Below, in pieces: positions 1 through 8,873 of a DNA stretch of 64,000 nt. The notes beneath the pieces were generated by a model. It was not told where the DNA came from, made no database searches, and worked only from the letters and a program-made list of their open reading frames with translations. Location: NCBI RefSeq assembly GCF_007859815.1, contig NZ_SJPH01000001.1:489987-553986 (forward strand), given 5' to 3'. Both the position numbers and the translations under genes were made by a program. Position 1 is the stretch's first letter, and each line of letters starts with the position of its first letter. Source of the DNA: Botrimarina hoheduenensis. GTDB taxonomy: Bacteria; Planctomycetota; Planctomycetia; Pirellulales; Lacipirellulaceae.

Positions 1-105
1 TCGGCCGGAGAAGGTTCCGATATGACTGAACTCGACGACACGACCGCTCCCGGCAGTTATCGCGTCGCGACGCCTGTTCCCGACCTGTTTTCCAATCAGC
101 GTTAG
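1..105 (+). CDS. C-terminal fragment of an unknown upstream gene
   Basis: Frame 1 is open from the window edge to a TAG at 103-105 and gives 34 residues ending in PDLFSNQR. It runs in the same direction as smc and stops 102 bases before the smc start, so it could be the tail of an upstream gene. Nothing in the fragment identifies a family, and a short open stretch in GC-rich DNA can occur by chance. Confidence 0.3.
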   Translation, partial: SAGEGSDMTELDDTTAPGSYRVATPVPDLFSNQR

Positions 106-207
106 CCTGCCCGTTGGTGAGGCGTCGGTCGAGAGCCCGATATCAACGCCGCGTCTTGATGAGCGGTTGTCGAACGAGCCGCCCCGAACTCTGCCCCCCG
201 TCCCAAG

Positions 208-3200
208 ATGCTCAAGTCGCTGGAACTCGCCGGCTTCAAGAGCTTTGCGGACAAAACGCGCTTCGAGTTTCCCGCGGGCGTGACGGTGGTCGTCGGGCCC
301 AATGGCTCGGGCAAGTCGAACGTCGTCGATGCGGTTAAATGGGTGCTCGGTTCTCAGAGCCCCAAGAGTCTGCGCGGGTCGGAGATGACGGATGTCATCT
401 TCGGTGGTGCCGGGGAGCGCCGTCCCCTCAACGCGGCTGAGGTGACGCTCACCTTTGACAACCCCGAGCCGGGCGAGGGCGAGCGCCGCTGGTTTGATCT
501 GGATGCGACCGAGGTCCGCCTCACGCGGCGCGTCTACCGCAGCGGCGAGGGCGAGTACCTGATCAACGGTAGGGCTTGCCGCTTGCGCGATTTTCGCGAG
601 CTGCTCGCCGGTACCGGAGTCGGTGCCGGTTCGTACAGCATCATCGAGCAGGGACGGGTGGATGCGGCTTTGCAGGCTTCTCCGCAGGAGCGACGCAGCC
701 TGTTTGAAGAGGCCGCAGGCATCAGCCGCTATCGCCTGAAAAAGCGTGAAGCCGAGCGACGGCTTGAACGGGTTGAGCAGAATCTAAAGCGGCTCTCCGA
801 CTTGGTGGACGAAGTTGAAGGCCGGCTGCGGCGAGTCCGCTCCCAAGCGGGCAAAGCCCAGAAGCATCGCGAGCAGACCCGCCGGCTACGTGAGGCGCGG
901 ACCGAGCTTGCGACCGCTGACTACGCGCGGCTGGTGGAGGAGGATCGTCGCCTCGAAGGGCAGCAAAGTCAGCTTCAGAGCCATGTCGCGCAGGCAGACA
1001 ACGAGGTCCGCCGACTGAGCGAATCGCTCGCCTCGTTGCGCGATCCTCAAGAGGCCGAGTTGCAGCGTCGGAGGGCTGCCGACCAGGTCGCGTCTTGTCG
1101 TGAACGTGTCGGAAAAGCGACGGCTCGGATCGAAGACGCCACGCGCCGCCGCGGTGAAACGCTGCCCGCGGTTCTCCGTGCCCAGGCAGAGTTGTGCCGG
1201 CAACGAGCACAGCTTCAAGCGACCGTGGTTGACCAGCGTCGCGATGAAGCGGCTGCGGCGCAACGTGCTGCGGTCCAGGAGCAAGACCGATTACGGCAGA
1301 AACTTGCGCAACTAGCGAGCCGTTCACGCCGCGTTGGAGAGCTGCGTGAGCGGGTCGTAGCGCGACACGAAGCGGCGGTCAGCAGGCTGACCGAAGGGCA
1401 AACCCTTCATGCCACAAGGACGGAGGAACTGCGAAGGCTGGGCGATCGCCTCGCCGCGGTTGAGCAGCAGCGGGGACGGCTCGAAGCAGAGCACGCAAAA
1501 ATCGGACCCGATGAGCATGCCGCGGCGTTGAAGTCGGCAATCGAGCAACGCGACGCCGCTACGGATCGTCTGGCACGGATCGAAGCCGCTGGCCGAGAAG
1601 CCCGTCGGCAACGCACCGCGGACGCGGAAAAACTCGCCACGCTGCGCAGCGAGCAGGCGCTCGCGGCAGCCAATCTCTTGACCGATCAGCGGCGTCTCGA
1701 TGCGCTGGCCGAGGAACACGAACGGCTGCAACGGCTTAATCGGGAGGTTGCCAACCTGTGCGGCGATGACGGCAACGCGGTGGGGCTGGTGGCCGATCTG
1801 CTCCATGTGGATCTTGACTTCGCCCCCTTGGTGGAAGCAGCTCTGGGAGCCGCTACGCACCACGTAGCGGTCGAGTCGCTGGACGAGCTGATGGCACGCC
1901 ACGCGGATCGGCCCGATTCCTTGAGTTTCCGGATCTGCTTCGAACCGGTAGCCGAGTCGATGACGCTGGGGGCCATCGATCATCTGGATCTACGGCGTGA
2001 GCAAGAGGTGATCGGTCGTGCGCTCGACTTTGTCGAGGTCGAGCCGCGGTTCGAGGCTCTCGTGCAAAAGCTGTTAGGCCGTTGTTGGTTTGTGCAATCA
2101 CTTCCTGCCGCACTCCGGTTGTCGCGTACCGTGGGTCGGGGGCTGACCTTCGTGACGACCGATTGCGAGGTGGTTCACGCCCGCGGAGAGGTGTCGCTCG
2201 GGCCGACGGGCGATCACCATCTGGCAGAGCTGCGTCGTCGTGAAGCCGAGCAATTGCAGGGCCGCATCGATTTAGAGCATAGCAAAAACGGGGAACGCGA
2301 AACCCAGATCAGGGCACTGGAAGAAAGTCTTTCTCAAGCCGACACGGCGCTTCACGATCGCGATGAGTTGCTCGCCACGGAGCGCGATCGGCTTTCAGCC
2401 GCGCTACAGCAGGCTGCCAAGCTCGAAGAGCGCACCAAACAGTCGGCGGTCCGGATCGCCGAACTGACCACTGCGATCGCAGCCACCGAACAAGAGCGGG
2501 CAGAGTTAGCGGATCGTCAAAGCCGGCTCGCAACCGATCCAACGGGAGCGGGGCAGCTCACGCTCGAACGGCGTCGGACCGATCGGCTGGTTCGCTGGCG
2601 GAGTTGGGCCGACGCGACGCACGCCGCCACCTTGGCTCGTGAGCACGAAACCGCCGAGGCGGTCACGCGGCACGAAACGCTGGTGCGTTCCTTACGCGTC
2701 AGCCCCGCTGTGCTTGTGGAACCGAGCGATGGGGGGCCTCGGGAAAAGGCCGAGCGAGCCGTGCGCGAAGCCCGTGACGCGGCGAGTGTTGCCGAACTCG
2801 ATTGGTTGAATCGCTCGGCTGAAAGATCGCTGGCGGTGCTTCGGCTCGAGATCGCCCAAAGCGATCAGCGGATGGCGGAGCAGACGGAATCGGCAGCCCG
2901 CGCTGCCCGCACGCAAGTTGTCGAAGCGATTGAGGAGATCCGCCGCGCGAACGCGGCATCGTCGGAGCGGCTCAAGCCGATCGACCTGCGCCGGCAGCAG
3001 CTTCGCCTGGAGAGAAGCTCGCTCAGCGAGCGGCTCCGCGATGATTACGGGATCGACCTACAGGCGGTCGTTCAGCACGCGCTCGCTGATCCTGAATGGT
3101 CAGCCGAGGCGGTTGATCGCACCGCGCTTCGCACGGAGGTCGAGTCGCTCAGAGCGGCCCTGCAGAATGCGGGCCCGGTCAACGCCGAGGCGCTTGACGA

Positions 3201-3840
3201 ACTCGAAGGGCTAGAGAACCGTTACGAGCAACTGGCGGGGCAACTCCGCGACCTGAGCCAAGCCAAAACCTCGCTCGTGCGGCTAACGACACGCATCAAC
3301 AACGACACCCGGCGGGTGTATGTTGCGTGCTTTGAGGAGGTGCGTACGCAGTTCCGCGAATTGTTTGTGCAGCTCTTCGGCGGCGGGCAGGCAGACCTGG
3401 TGATGACCCAGGACAGCGAAGATCCGCTTGAGAGCGGCGTGGAGATCGTCGCTTCGCCGCCGGGCAAGACGCTCCGCAGCCTGTCGCTGTTGTCGGGCGG
3501 CGAGAAGACCATGACCTGCGTTGCGCTGTTGCTGGCGATGTTCCGCAGCAAACCGGGGCCCTTCTGCATTCTGGACGAAGTGGATGCCGCCTTGGACGAA
3601 GCGAACGTGGGTCGCTTTGCGGCCGTCATCCGCGAGTTCATGAGATCGACCCAGTTTGTGGTTGTGACCCATAGCAAACGCACCATGTCCGCCGCGGACA
3701 CGCTGTACGGCGTAACCATGCAGGAGTCGGGTGTCTCGAAGCAGGTCTCGGTGCGATTTGAGGATGTCGGAGAAGACGGCCACATCCGCCTGCCGCACAA
3801 CGCCCCGGCCGAACAGGCGCCAGCGTCGCGGGCAGCGTGA
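208..3840 (+). CDS. smc: Chromosome segregation ATPase SMC
   Basis: This encodes a full-length 1210-residue SMC protein, the ATPase core of the bacterial condensin that compacts and segregates the chromosome. The N-terminal head begins KSLELAGFKSF and carries Walker A (GPNGSGKSN, about residues 30-38). Long Arg/Glu/Gln-rich coiled coils flank a central hinge at about 520-660. The C-terminal head has the ABC signature LLSGGEKT (about 1094-1101) and Walker B with D-loop (CILDEVDAALDE, about 1119-1130). Length and architecture are normal for the family. The ATG at 208 is chosen because family homology starts there. The ScpA/ScpB partners are not in the window. Confidence 0.97.
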   Translation: MLKSLELAGFKSFADKTRFEFPAGVTVVVGPNGSGKSNVVDAVKWVLGSQSPKSLRGSEMTDVIFGGAGERRPLNAAEVTLTFDNPEPGEGERRWFDLDATEVRLTRRVYRSGEGEYLINGRACRLRDFRELLAGTGVGAGSYSIIEQGRVDAALQASPQERRSLFEEAAGISRYRLKKREAERRLERVEQNLKRLSDLVDEVEGRLRRVRSQAGKAQKHREQTRRLREARTELATADYARLVEEDRRLEGQQSQLQSHVAQADNEVRRLSESLASLRDPQEAELQRRRAADQVASCRERVGKATARIEDATRRRGETLPAVLRAQAELCRQRAQLQATVVDQRRDEAAAAQRAAVQEQDRLRQKLAQLASRSRRVGELRERVVARHEAAVSRLTEGQTLHATRTEELRRLGDRLAAVEQQRGRLEAEHAKIGPDEHAAALKSAIEQRDAATDRLARIEAAGREARRQRTADAEKLATLRSEQALAAANLLTDQRRLDALAEEHERLQRLNREVANLCGDDGNAVGLVADLLHVDLDFAPLVEAALGAATHHVAVESLDELMARHADRPDSLSFRICFEPVAESMTLGAIDHLDLRREQEVIGRALDFVEVEPRFEALVQKLLGRCWFVQSLPAALRLSRTVGRGLTFVTTDCEVVHARGEVSLGPTGDHHLAELRRREAEQLQGRIDLEHSKNGERETQIRALEESLSQADTALHDRDELLATERDRLSAALQQAAKLEERTKQSAVRIAELTTAIAATEQERAELADRQSRLATDPTGAGQLTLERRRTDRLVRWRSWADATHAATLAREHETAEAVTRHETLVRSLRVSPAVLVEPSDGGPREKAERAVREARDAASVAELDWLNRSAERSLAVLRLEIAQSDQRMAEQTESAARAARTQVVEAIEEIRRANAASSERLKPIDLRRQQLRLERSSLSERLRDDYGIDLQAVVQHALADPEWSAEAVDRTALRTEVESLRAALQNAGPVNAEALDELEGLENRYEQLAGQLRDLSQAKTSLVRLTTRINNDTRRVYVACFEEVRTQFRELFVQLFGGGQADLVMTQDSEDPLESGVEIVASPPGKTLRSLSLLSGGEKTMTCVALLLAMFRSKPGPFCILDEVDAALDEANVGRFAAVIREFMRSTQFVVVTHSKRTMSAADTLYGVTMQESGVSKQVSVRFEDVGEDGHIRLPHNAPAEQAPASRAA

Positions 3841-4551
3841 AGCCTTTGGCAAGGATTGCCGGCAAATAGTTTGGGGATTCGCCGGGGCCCGGGTGCCAGA
3901 AACCGCGATTTCTTAACACTTGGCACGCCGATGCCAACCCGCCCTAAAGTCCGTGGGGGGGTTGTAACGAAGATAAGTTTCGGACGGGTTGCCCCCTGTC
4001 CGAGTCGGATACACCGGCCCGGACAAGCGGATGGGGGCACCGCAGGGGGGAGCCTGCTTCAATCTGTCCGATTGATGCCGTATCGGAGCCACACCGGCGG
4101 TCTGGTCACAGACCGTTTCGGACGCGGCCCCGAATGCGCCAGCCCCCCTCTGCCGCCCCGTCCGCCCGTTTGAAGCGCGTGCGGCTCGCGTGTGTCGGCC
4201 AAGAGCGTTCTACCGGGGGAAGTGGTGCGGGTTGTGCCGGTTGTCCGAGGGCTTTCCCTCCAAGACCGCCGAACACGACAGCATTCTCCGAACCCGGAAG
4301 ACTTTCGCAGCCGATGCGAGTTGTACGAAGGAGCGGATCAGAAGGACCTGACCCAAACCGTACGAAGCACACCCCACACTTAACGGACCCCGACCCAGAC
4401 GCGTGCCCGGTTTGCCGAAACCTGGCAGCAGGGAATCGTTCGCCAAACCGGACGGCACCAGCACGCGAGGGGCTAACAGCACGTAGCACCGGTGATCCAA
4501 CCGATGTTGTGTGTTCCCGCTGTAAACAGCCAAGAGAGAATGGAGAGCGCG
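3841..4551. other. 711-bp non-coding region between smc and the HTH regulator
   Basis: No open frame here looks like protein: the short ones on both strands are Pro/Arg-rich and lack family features. The stretch contains a strong nested stem-loop (3990-4039, listed separately) and a second perfect 7-bp hairpin with loop GTCA at 4098-4115. It may be a long 5' leader of the downstream regulator or hold an independent small RNA. No known riboswitch, RNase P, SRP or tmRNA consensus was recognised. Confidence 0.6.
3990..4039 (+). ncRNA. Candidate structured RNA (nested stem-loop)
   Basis: Three nested pairings are visible. TGCCCCC at 3990-3996 pairs with GGGGGCA at 4033-4039. TGTCCG at 3997-4002 pairs with CGGACA at 4020-4025. 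CGG at 4006-4008 pairs with CCG at 4014-4016 around loop ATACA. The two outer helices abut on the 5' side and are separated by a 7-nt bulge on the 3' side. The strand is assigned only from the direction of the flanking genes. The function is unknown; it could be a cis leader element or a small RNA. Confidence 0.35.
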
Positions 4552-5124
4552 ATGAAGGTCTTCACGACGGGTCAGGTCGCCAAGATCTGTAAGGTCGCCC
4601 CGCGCACCGTGAGCAAGTGGTTCGACTCTGGTCGCCTTAAGGGCTACCGGATTCCCGGATCGCAAGACCGGCGCATTCCGCGGGAGTATTTGATTCGGTT
4701 CCTCAAAGAGCACGGCATGCCGCTGGGCGATCTTGAGGACGAGGCGATGGCCAAGGTGCTCATCGTCGCGCAGGATCAGGTGCTCATCGAGAACCTCAAG
4801 CGAGAGCTGCCGGCCGAGCGTGCGTTCCGCACTTCGACGGCTGCTAGCGGTTTTGAGGCGGGCATCCAAGCAGAAAGCTTCCACCCCGACTGCATTATTG
4901 TTGACTTCTCAGTGGGTCACGTCGAAGCGTTGCAGATCTGCCAGAATCTGCGTCGCAATGCCGATTTCGCGGATACGATCCTGATTGCTCTCCTGCCGGA
5001 CGACGGCTCGAGCACCAGCTTCGACCGCTCGACCATCAACGAGACGTTCAAGAAGCCATTCGATGCGGCACTGCTCGCCGAGCGTCTGCGGACGCTGATC
5101 GGTGCCAAGAAAGAGCTGGTCTGA
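4552..5124 (+). CDS. HTH (excisionase/MerR-like) regulator with degenerate receiver domain
   Basis: A 190-residue protein. Residues 3-55 form a helix-turn-helix of the MerR/excisionase type (TTGQVAKICKVAPRTVSKWF, then a wing with GYRIPGSQDRRIP), which binds DNA. Residues 68-185 resemble a response-regulator receiver domain. Asp118 (IIVDFS) matches the phosphoacceptor and Lys168 (FKKPF) the switch lysine. The N-terminal acidic pair is degraded to AQD at 73-75, so ordinary Mg-dependent phosphorylation is doubtful. The ATG at 4552 follows GGAGAG at good spacing; in-frame ATGs at 4540 and 4492 are alternatives. No sensor kinase is adjacent. I infer a global or cell-cycle-type regulator but cannot name targets. 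Confidence 0.85.
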   Translation: MKVFTTGQVAKICKVAPRTVSKWFDSGRLKGYRIPGSQDRRIPREYLIRFLKEHGMPLGDLEDEAMAKVLIVAQDQVLIENLKRELPAERAFRTSTAASGFEAGIQAESFHPDCIIVDFSVGHVEALQICQNLRRNADFADTILIALLPDDGSSTSFDRSTINETFKKPFDAALLAERLRTLIGAKKELV

Positions 5125-5227
5125 AATCGACCGGCTGGGGCAGCGGTTGCTTAAACCTTGACCCCTTACGATCGAGAATCAGGCGGCGGCCGGAGAAATC
5201 CTCTCCCCGCTCAAATCCGACAAGTCT

Positions 5228-5262
5228 CAGAGGCCCGTTCGCCCCGTGCGAACGGGCCTCTG
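5228..5262 (+). terminator. Strong hairpin after the HTH regulator
   Basis: CAGAGGCCCGTTCGC at 5228-5242 pairs perfectly over 15 bp with its complement at 5248-5262, around a 5-nt loop. It lies about 100 bases after the stop at 5124 and is followed by GGTCATT rather than a U-run, so it is terminator-like but not canonical. The rest of the 336-bp gap (5125-5460) shows no gene; it should contain the promoter of the polyprenyl synthase, but no convincing -35/-10 pair was seen. Confidence 0.65.
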
Positions 5263-5460
5263 GTCATTGTGGGGGTGGAGTTAACGGCAGGGGGGCATCG
5301 CGGGTACTCTTTTAGACAAGCGTTTCCCCGCTTTTACCGATCCCGGGTGGTCAGACAGGCAGGGGGCCCGTTAGTAAACTGGGTCTCCGCACGCCCTAAC
5401 ATCCGGCGGCGGCAAGTCTTACAATCCCGCAGGTCCTCCGCTCCGGACCCGAGTTAGGCA

Positions 5461-6498
5461 ATGCGGCTTCCTTTACCTACCAAGACCGGCTCCGATGCCA
5501 CGCCCGCCCCGACCGGGCCCGCGGTGCGTCTGCTCTTCAATACCGTCGGCGATGCCTTGGCACGCGTCGAGGAGCGGCTGCAAGCCGAGCTCCGCAGCGA
5601 CGACCCCCGCGTCGATGCGGTGGTGCGGCACGGCTACCGGCTGGGTGGCAAGCGGCTGCGTCCGGCGCTCGTGCTGCTGGCGGGCGACGCGATCGGCTCG
5701 CTGACCCCCGATCACGATCTGCTGGCGGTCGTCGTGGAAATGATCCACACGGCCACCCTGGTACACGACGACGTGCTAGACGAGGCCTCGCTGCGCCGCC
5801 ACGTCGATACGGTCAACGCTCGGTGGGGAAATGAAACCAGCGTGCTGTTGGGAGATTTCCTGTTCTCCCACGCCTTCTATTTGGCGAGCACGATCGAAGA
5901 CAGCGCCCGTGCGGCCGAGGCGTGCCGACTGATCGGTCGCTCGACCAATCGCGTCTGCCACGGCGAGCTGCGGCAGACCCTGTCCGAAGGCGAGCTGAAC
6001 CTGTCCGAAGCCGACTATCTGGCGATCATCGACGGCAAGACGGCCGAACTCTGTGCCTGCTGCTGCCGCCTGGGTGCGTTGTTCGCTGGTGCCGACCAGC
6101 AAGTTACGGCAGGGCTGGAAGCGTACGGCCGCAATCTTGGCATGGCGTTCCAGATTGCCGACGATCTGTTGGACCTAGTTGGAGAGGAAGAAGAGACCGG
6201 CAAAACCGCCGGTGCCGACCTCGCCAAGCAAAAGATCACCCTTCCGCTGATCTACACGCGTGACAGCTTGGTGAACGGCCCGCGAAATTCGCTCGAAACT
6301 TGGCTGAGGGCACCTTCAACGACTTCTCGCGCTGAAGTCCGCAAGCTCGTCGAGGCCGTTGGCGGGGTGGCCTACGCCCAGCGCCGGGCCCAAGAGTACG
6401 CCGAACTCGCCGTTAGCGAACTAGCGGTCCTGCCAGCCGGTTCGGCACGCGACACCTTGGCCCAGCTGGCGTACTTCGCTAGCCGGCGTGACGCCTGA
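5461..6498 (+). CDS. ispB: Polyprenyl diphosphate synthase (IspA/IspB family)
   Basis: A 345-residue trans-prenyltransferase that extends an allylic diphosphate with isopentenyl diphosphate, probably making the side chain of a respiratory quinone. The first Asp-rich motif DDVLD is at 103-107 and the second, DDLLD, at 234-238. The GGKRLRP substrate-binding motif is at 62-68. The small residues before the first motif (HTATLVHDD) resemble long-chain octaprenyl-type enzymes rather than farnesyl synthases, but chain length cannot be fixed from sequence. It stands alone between the hairpin at 5228 and a convergent gene. Confidence 0.93.
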   Translation: MRLPLPTKTGSDATPAPTGPAVRLLFNTVGDALARVEERLQAELRSDDPRVDAVVRHGYRLGGKRLRPALVLLAGDAIGSLTPDHDLLAVVVEMIHTATLVHDDVLDEASLRRHVDTVNARWGNETSVLLGDFLFSHAFYLASTIEDSARAAEACRLIGRSTNRVCHGELRQTLSEGELNLSEADYLAIIDGKTAELCACCCRLGALFAGADQQVTAGLEAYGRNLGMAFQIADDLLDLVGEEEETGKTAGADLAKQKITLPLIYTRDSLVNGPRNSLETWLRAPSTTSRAEVRKLVEAVGGVAYAQRRAQEYAELAVSELAVLPAGSARDTLAQLAYFASRRDA

Positions 6499-6529
6499 GG
6501 TTGGCTAGCAGCCCTGCCCGTTCAGGCTC

Positions 6530-7204
6530 TCAGTACCCGTGATGGGCTGCGGCGTGCAGTTTTTCTTGGTCCGCTGCGAGCAGTCCCGCGACCCGCTCGG
6601 CGTCGAAGCCGTGGTCACGCGTCAGGTGTTCGAGGAAGGTCATCCCCGAGACGCCCGCCTCGGGCGGATCGATCGTGGTGAGCCACAGGCTCAGTTCAGC
6701 GGCGTTGAGGGTCCGCAGCCAACGGCTGGGCGGCCGGCCGTGGCGGGCCCGTCGCTCGGGAAGCGCGTCGGGGCCGGGCTGATCGGTCGAGGTTGATACG
6801 CCTTCGTCAGGCATCGCGATTTCGTACTCGGCAGCGAGCGGGTCGGGCTCAAAAAACTCCGCGGGAGCCGCACTGGGATCCAGATACCCCGTGGCATCCT
6901 CGAGCGGCTTGCCGGTTTTGCGATGAACCGGGATCGTGATGCCCGATAGCCGCCACTGCCCGTCGAGGAAGATCTCGCGCTGCAACCAGCTCCACGAGCC
7001 GTTGTAGGTCCGTTGCCAATGCACTGGCATGGCTAGAGGGGCGGGACCCGGGCTAAGGGGGAACACAGACTGCGGTGACGGGGGGCCCTGCAGCTCCGCC
7101 AGAATTTCTACGAGTCCGAGCCGAACCCGCGACCCTGTCGCAGAAGCGGCTGCCAGACCGAACAATCCGAAGCCCGCACAGCGCGTGAAATGACGACGGT
7201 TCAT
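6530..7204 (-). CDS. Hypothetical exported protein with Tat-like signal
   Basis: A 224-residue protein of unknown function. It begins MNRRHFTRCAGFGLFGLAAA, a twin-arginine-like export signal, followed by a Pro-rich mature part with tryptophan-rich segments (WQRTYNGSWSWLQRE; GQWRLSGITIPV). No catalytic motif was recognised. The ATG at 7204 is preferred to an upstream in-frame ATG at 7393 because it puts the signal peptide at the N-terminus; the upstream extension is Arg/Cys-rich and looks non-coding. It lies downstream of miaA on the same strand with a 104-bp spacer and is convergent with the polyprenyl synthase gene. Confidence 0.65.
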   Translation of the reverse strand: MNRRHFTRCAGFGLFGLAAASATGSRVRLGLVEILAELQGPPSPQSVFPLSPGPAPLAMPVHWQRTYNGSWSWLQREIFLDGQWRLSGITIPVHRKTGKPLEDATGYLDPSAAPAEFFEPDPLAAEYEIAMPDEGVSTSTDQPGPDALPERRARHGRPPSRWLRTLNAAELSLWLTTIDPPEAGVSGMTFLEHLTRDHGFDAERVAGLLAADQEKLHAAAHHGY

Positions 7205-7308
7205 CGAGCGCTTGGCAGCAAGGGGGGGCAATCTTGATCCATGCCGATTTACTTGCCCAACTCTACCACGCTCTGCCGTGCGCGGTCGGCACCCGGCCCG
7301 GCAAAGCG

Positions 7309-8289
7309 CTAACGCCCCTCGGCGGCCAGCCGTTCGATGCGTTCGGCAATCGCTGCGGGCGACTCGTCGACGCCGATATCGACAAACGTGCACTCGCTCA
7401 AGCTACGGAACCACGTTCCCTGACGTTTCGCGAAGCGCCGCGTGCGTGCTTGGATCCGTTCGATTGTGGTTGCCAGATCGGTTGTCCCGTTGAGATGCTC
7501 GATCATCTCGCGATAGCCGACGGCTTGGCTTGCGCTGCGGCCGAGAGTTTTGCCGTTCGCGATCAGTCCCTCGACCTCCTGCTGAAAGCCTTCCGCGATC
7601 ATCTGGTCAACCCTTTTTTCGATACGATCGTGCTGATCGATGCGGTCGCGTCGCAAGACAAATACGCGGCATGACTCCGCCGGACGCGCGTCGTCAAACT
7701 CCATTTGCTGGTGGCTGATCGGTTGCCCGGTGCCGCGATACACCTCTAGGGCGCGGACGATCCGGCGGGCGTCGTTCGGATGGATCGTCGAGGCGGCAAG
7801 CGGGTCTACCATCTGCAGGCGTTCGTGGAGTGCAGCCGGCCCCACGCGGTCGAGTTCGGTCTCGATCTCGCGGCGGAGGTCCCAGTTGGCTCCAGGGCCT
7901 TCGAACAGACCGCGTAACAGACACTTTAGATACAGCGGCGTTCCGCCGACAAAGAGCGGCGTGGCGTTGCGCTGAACGAGGCGGCGGCAAACGTCTTGCG
8001 CGGCTTGGCGGTACTCGGCGACGCTGAATTCTTGGTTCGGGTCGCGCAGGTCGATCAGATGGTGCGGAACCAGCGCTTGCTCCGACGCAGAGGGCTTGGC
8101 GGTGCCGATGTCCATGCCCCGGTAGATGGCCATCGAGTCCAGTGAGAGGATCTCGACCGGCGGCCCGGAGCGGCCCAGCCGCTCGGCCAGGGCGATTCCG
8201 ACGGAAGTTTTCCCCGCCGCGGTGGCCCCGGTTAGAAACCAGCAATTGCCGGCGAAATCGAATTCCATAGAAGCGGTCGAGGGAATCAA
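7309..8289 (-). CDS. miaA: tRNA dimethylallyltransferase MiaA
   Basis: A 326-residue enzyme that transfers a dimethylallyl group from DMAPP to N6 of A37 in tRNAs reading UNN codons. The P-loop GATAAGKT (21-28) differs slightly from the usual GPTASGKT. The DSMAIYRGMDIGTAKP motif and FVGGTPLYLKCLLRGLF are diagnostic, as are HPNDARRIVRALEV and the C-terminal TRRFAKRQGTWFR. Length is normal. Translation may start at the ATG at 8289 or at the second Met 21 bases downstream (residue 8). It is divergent from hisE with a 221-bp shared upstream region. Confidence 0.95.
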   Translation of the reverse strand: MIPSTASMEFDFAGNCWFLTGATAAGKTSVGIALAERLGRSGPPVEILSLDSMAIYRGMDIGTAKPSASEQALVPHHLIDLRDPNQEFSVAEYRQAAQDVCRRLVQRNATPLFVGGTPLYLKCLLRGLFEGPGANWDLRREIETELDRVGPAALHERLQMVDPLAASTIHPNDARRIVRALEVYRGTGQPISHQQMEFDDARPAESCRVFVLRRDRIDQHDRIEKRVDQMIAEGFQQEVEGLIANGKTLGRSASQAVGYREMIEHLNGTTDLATTIERIQARTRRFAKRQGTWFRSLSECTFVDIGVDESPAAIAERIERLAAEGR

Positions 8290-8510
8290 GGAAGAATGCT
8301 GCCCGGGGGGGGTTCATTGTCCCCGCGAGGCATACTGTTTAAGCTATAGGGCTCGCCATTGCGCGGTGCCATGGCGGGTTGCTCGAAGACAGGGCCAACG
8401 GGTCCCGCTTAGTTTTGTCCGCAGCCCCGCTGACGGGAACCGGCCGCTTCGCGATCGGCCGCCCCGACAGGTCGCCGCAGCCTTTATTTCAATCATCTGA
8501 GCGTTTGGCT

Positions 8511-8873
8511 TTGCACGACAACCCGTCGCCTGCCGCACCGCGTCCGCTCGATCAGCTTGAGCGGACCATCGGTGATCGCGCGGCCCAAGCAGAGCAGAGT
8601 TCGTCCTACACAGCGAAGCTCTTGGCTGCCGGCGTTGCGAAGATCGGTGCCAAGGTGACCGAGGAAGCCGCCGAGTTGGTCGAGGCCGCTGCTGAGCCCG
8701 GCACCGAGGGACGCACACACTTTATCTACGAGGCGGGGGACCTGCTGTACCACACGCTGGTGCTGCTCCGCTGGCGAGGCGTGGAACTTGCGGAGGTCGA
8801 GGCCGAACTGGCACGCCGCTTCGGCGTGTCGGGCATCACCGAGAAAGAAAGCAGAGCGAAGCATGGGAGTTGA
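8511..8873 (+). CDS. hisE: Phosphoribosyl-ATP pyrophosphatase HisE
   Basis: Hydrolyses phosphoribosyl-ATP to phosphoribosyl-AMP, the second step of histidine synthesis. The MazG-like all-alpha fold is visible in PLDQLERTIGDRAAQ, SYTAKLLAAGVAKIGAKVTEEAAE and EAGDLLYHTLVLLRWRG, with the EEAAE and EAGD metal-binding acids. No ATG fits. The TTG at 8511 gives 120 residues beginning just before homology; an in-frame ATG at 8379 would add 44 unrelated residues. It overlaps the next gene by 11 bases, so it heads a his operon with hisG. No HisI domain is fused. Confidence 0.9.
   Translation: MHDNPSPAAPRPLDQLERTIGDRAAQAEQSSSYTAKLLAAGVAKIGAKVTEEAAELVEAAAEPGTEGRTHFIYEAGDLLYHTLVLLRWRGVELAEVEAELARRFGVSGITEKESRAKHGS

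Noticed and set aside
3222-4040. 272-codon minus-strand frame
   Set aside because: Mostly antisense to the SMC ATPase head; Ser/Arg-rich without motifs.
4106-4592. Overlapping frames on both strands in the smc-regulator gap
   Set aside because: Pro/Arg/Gly-rich translations, no start signals and no homology-like blocks.
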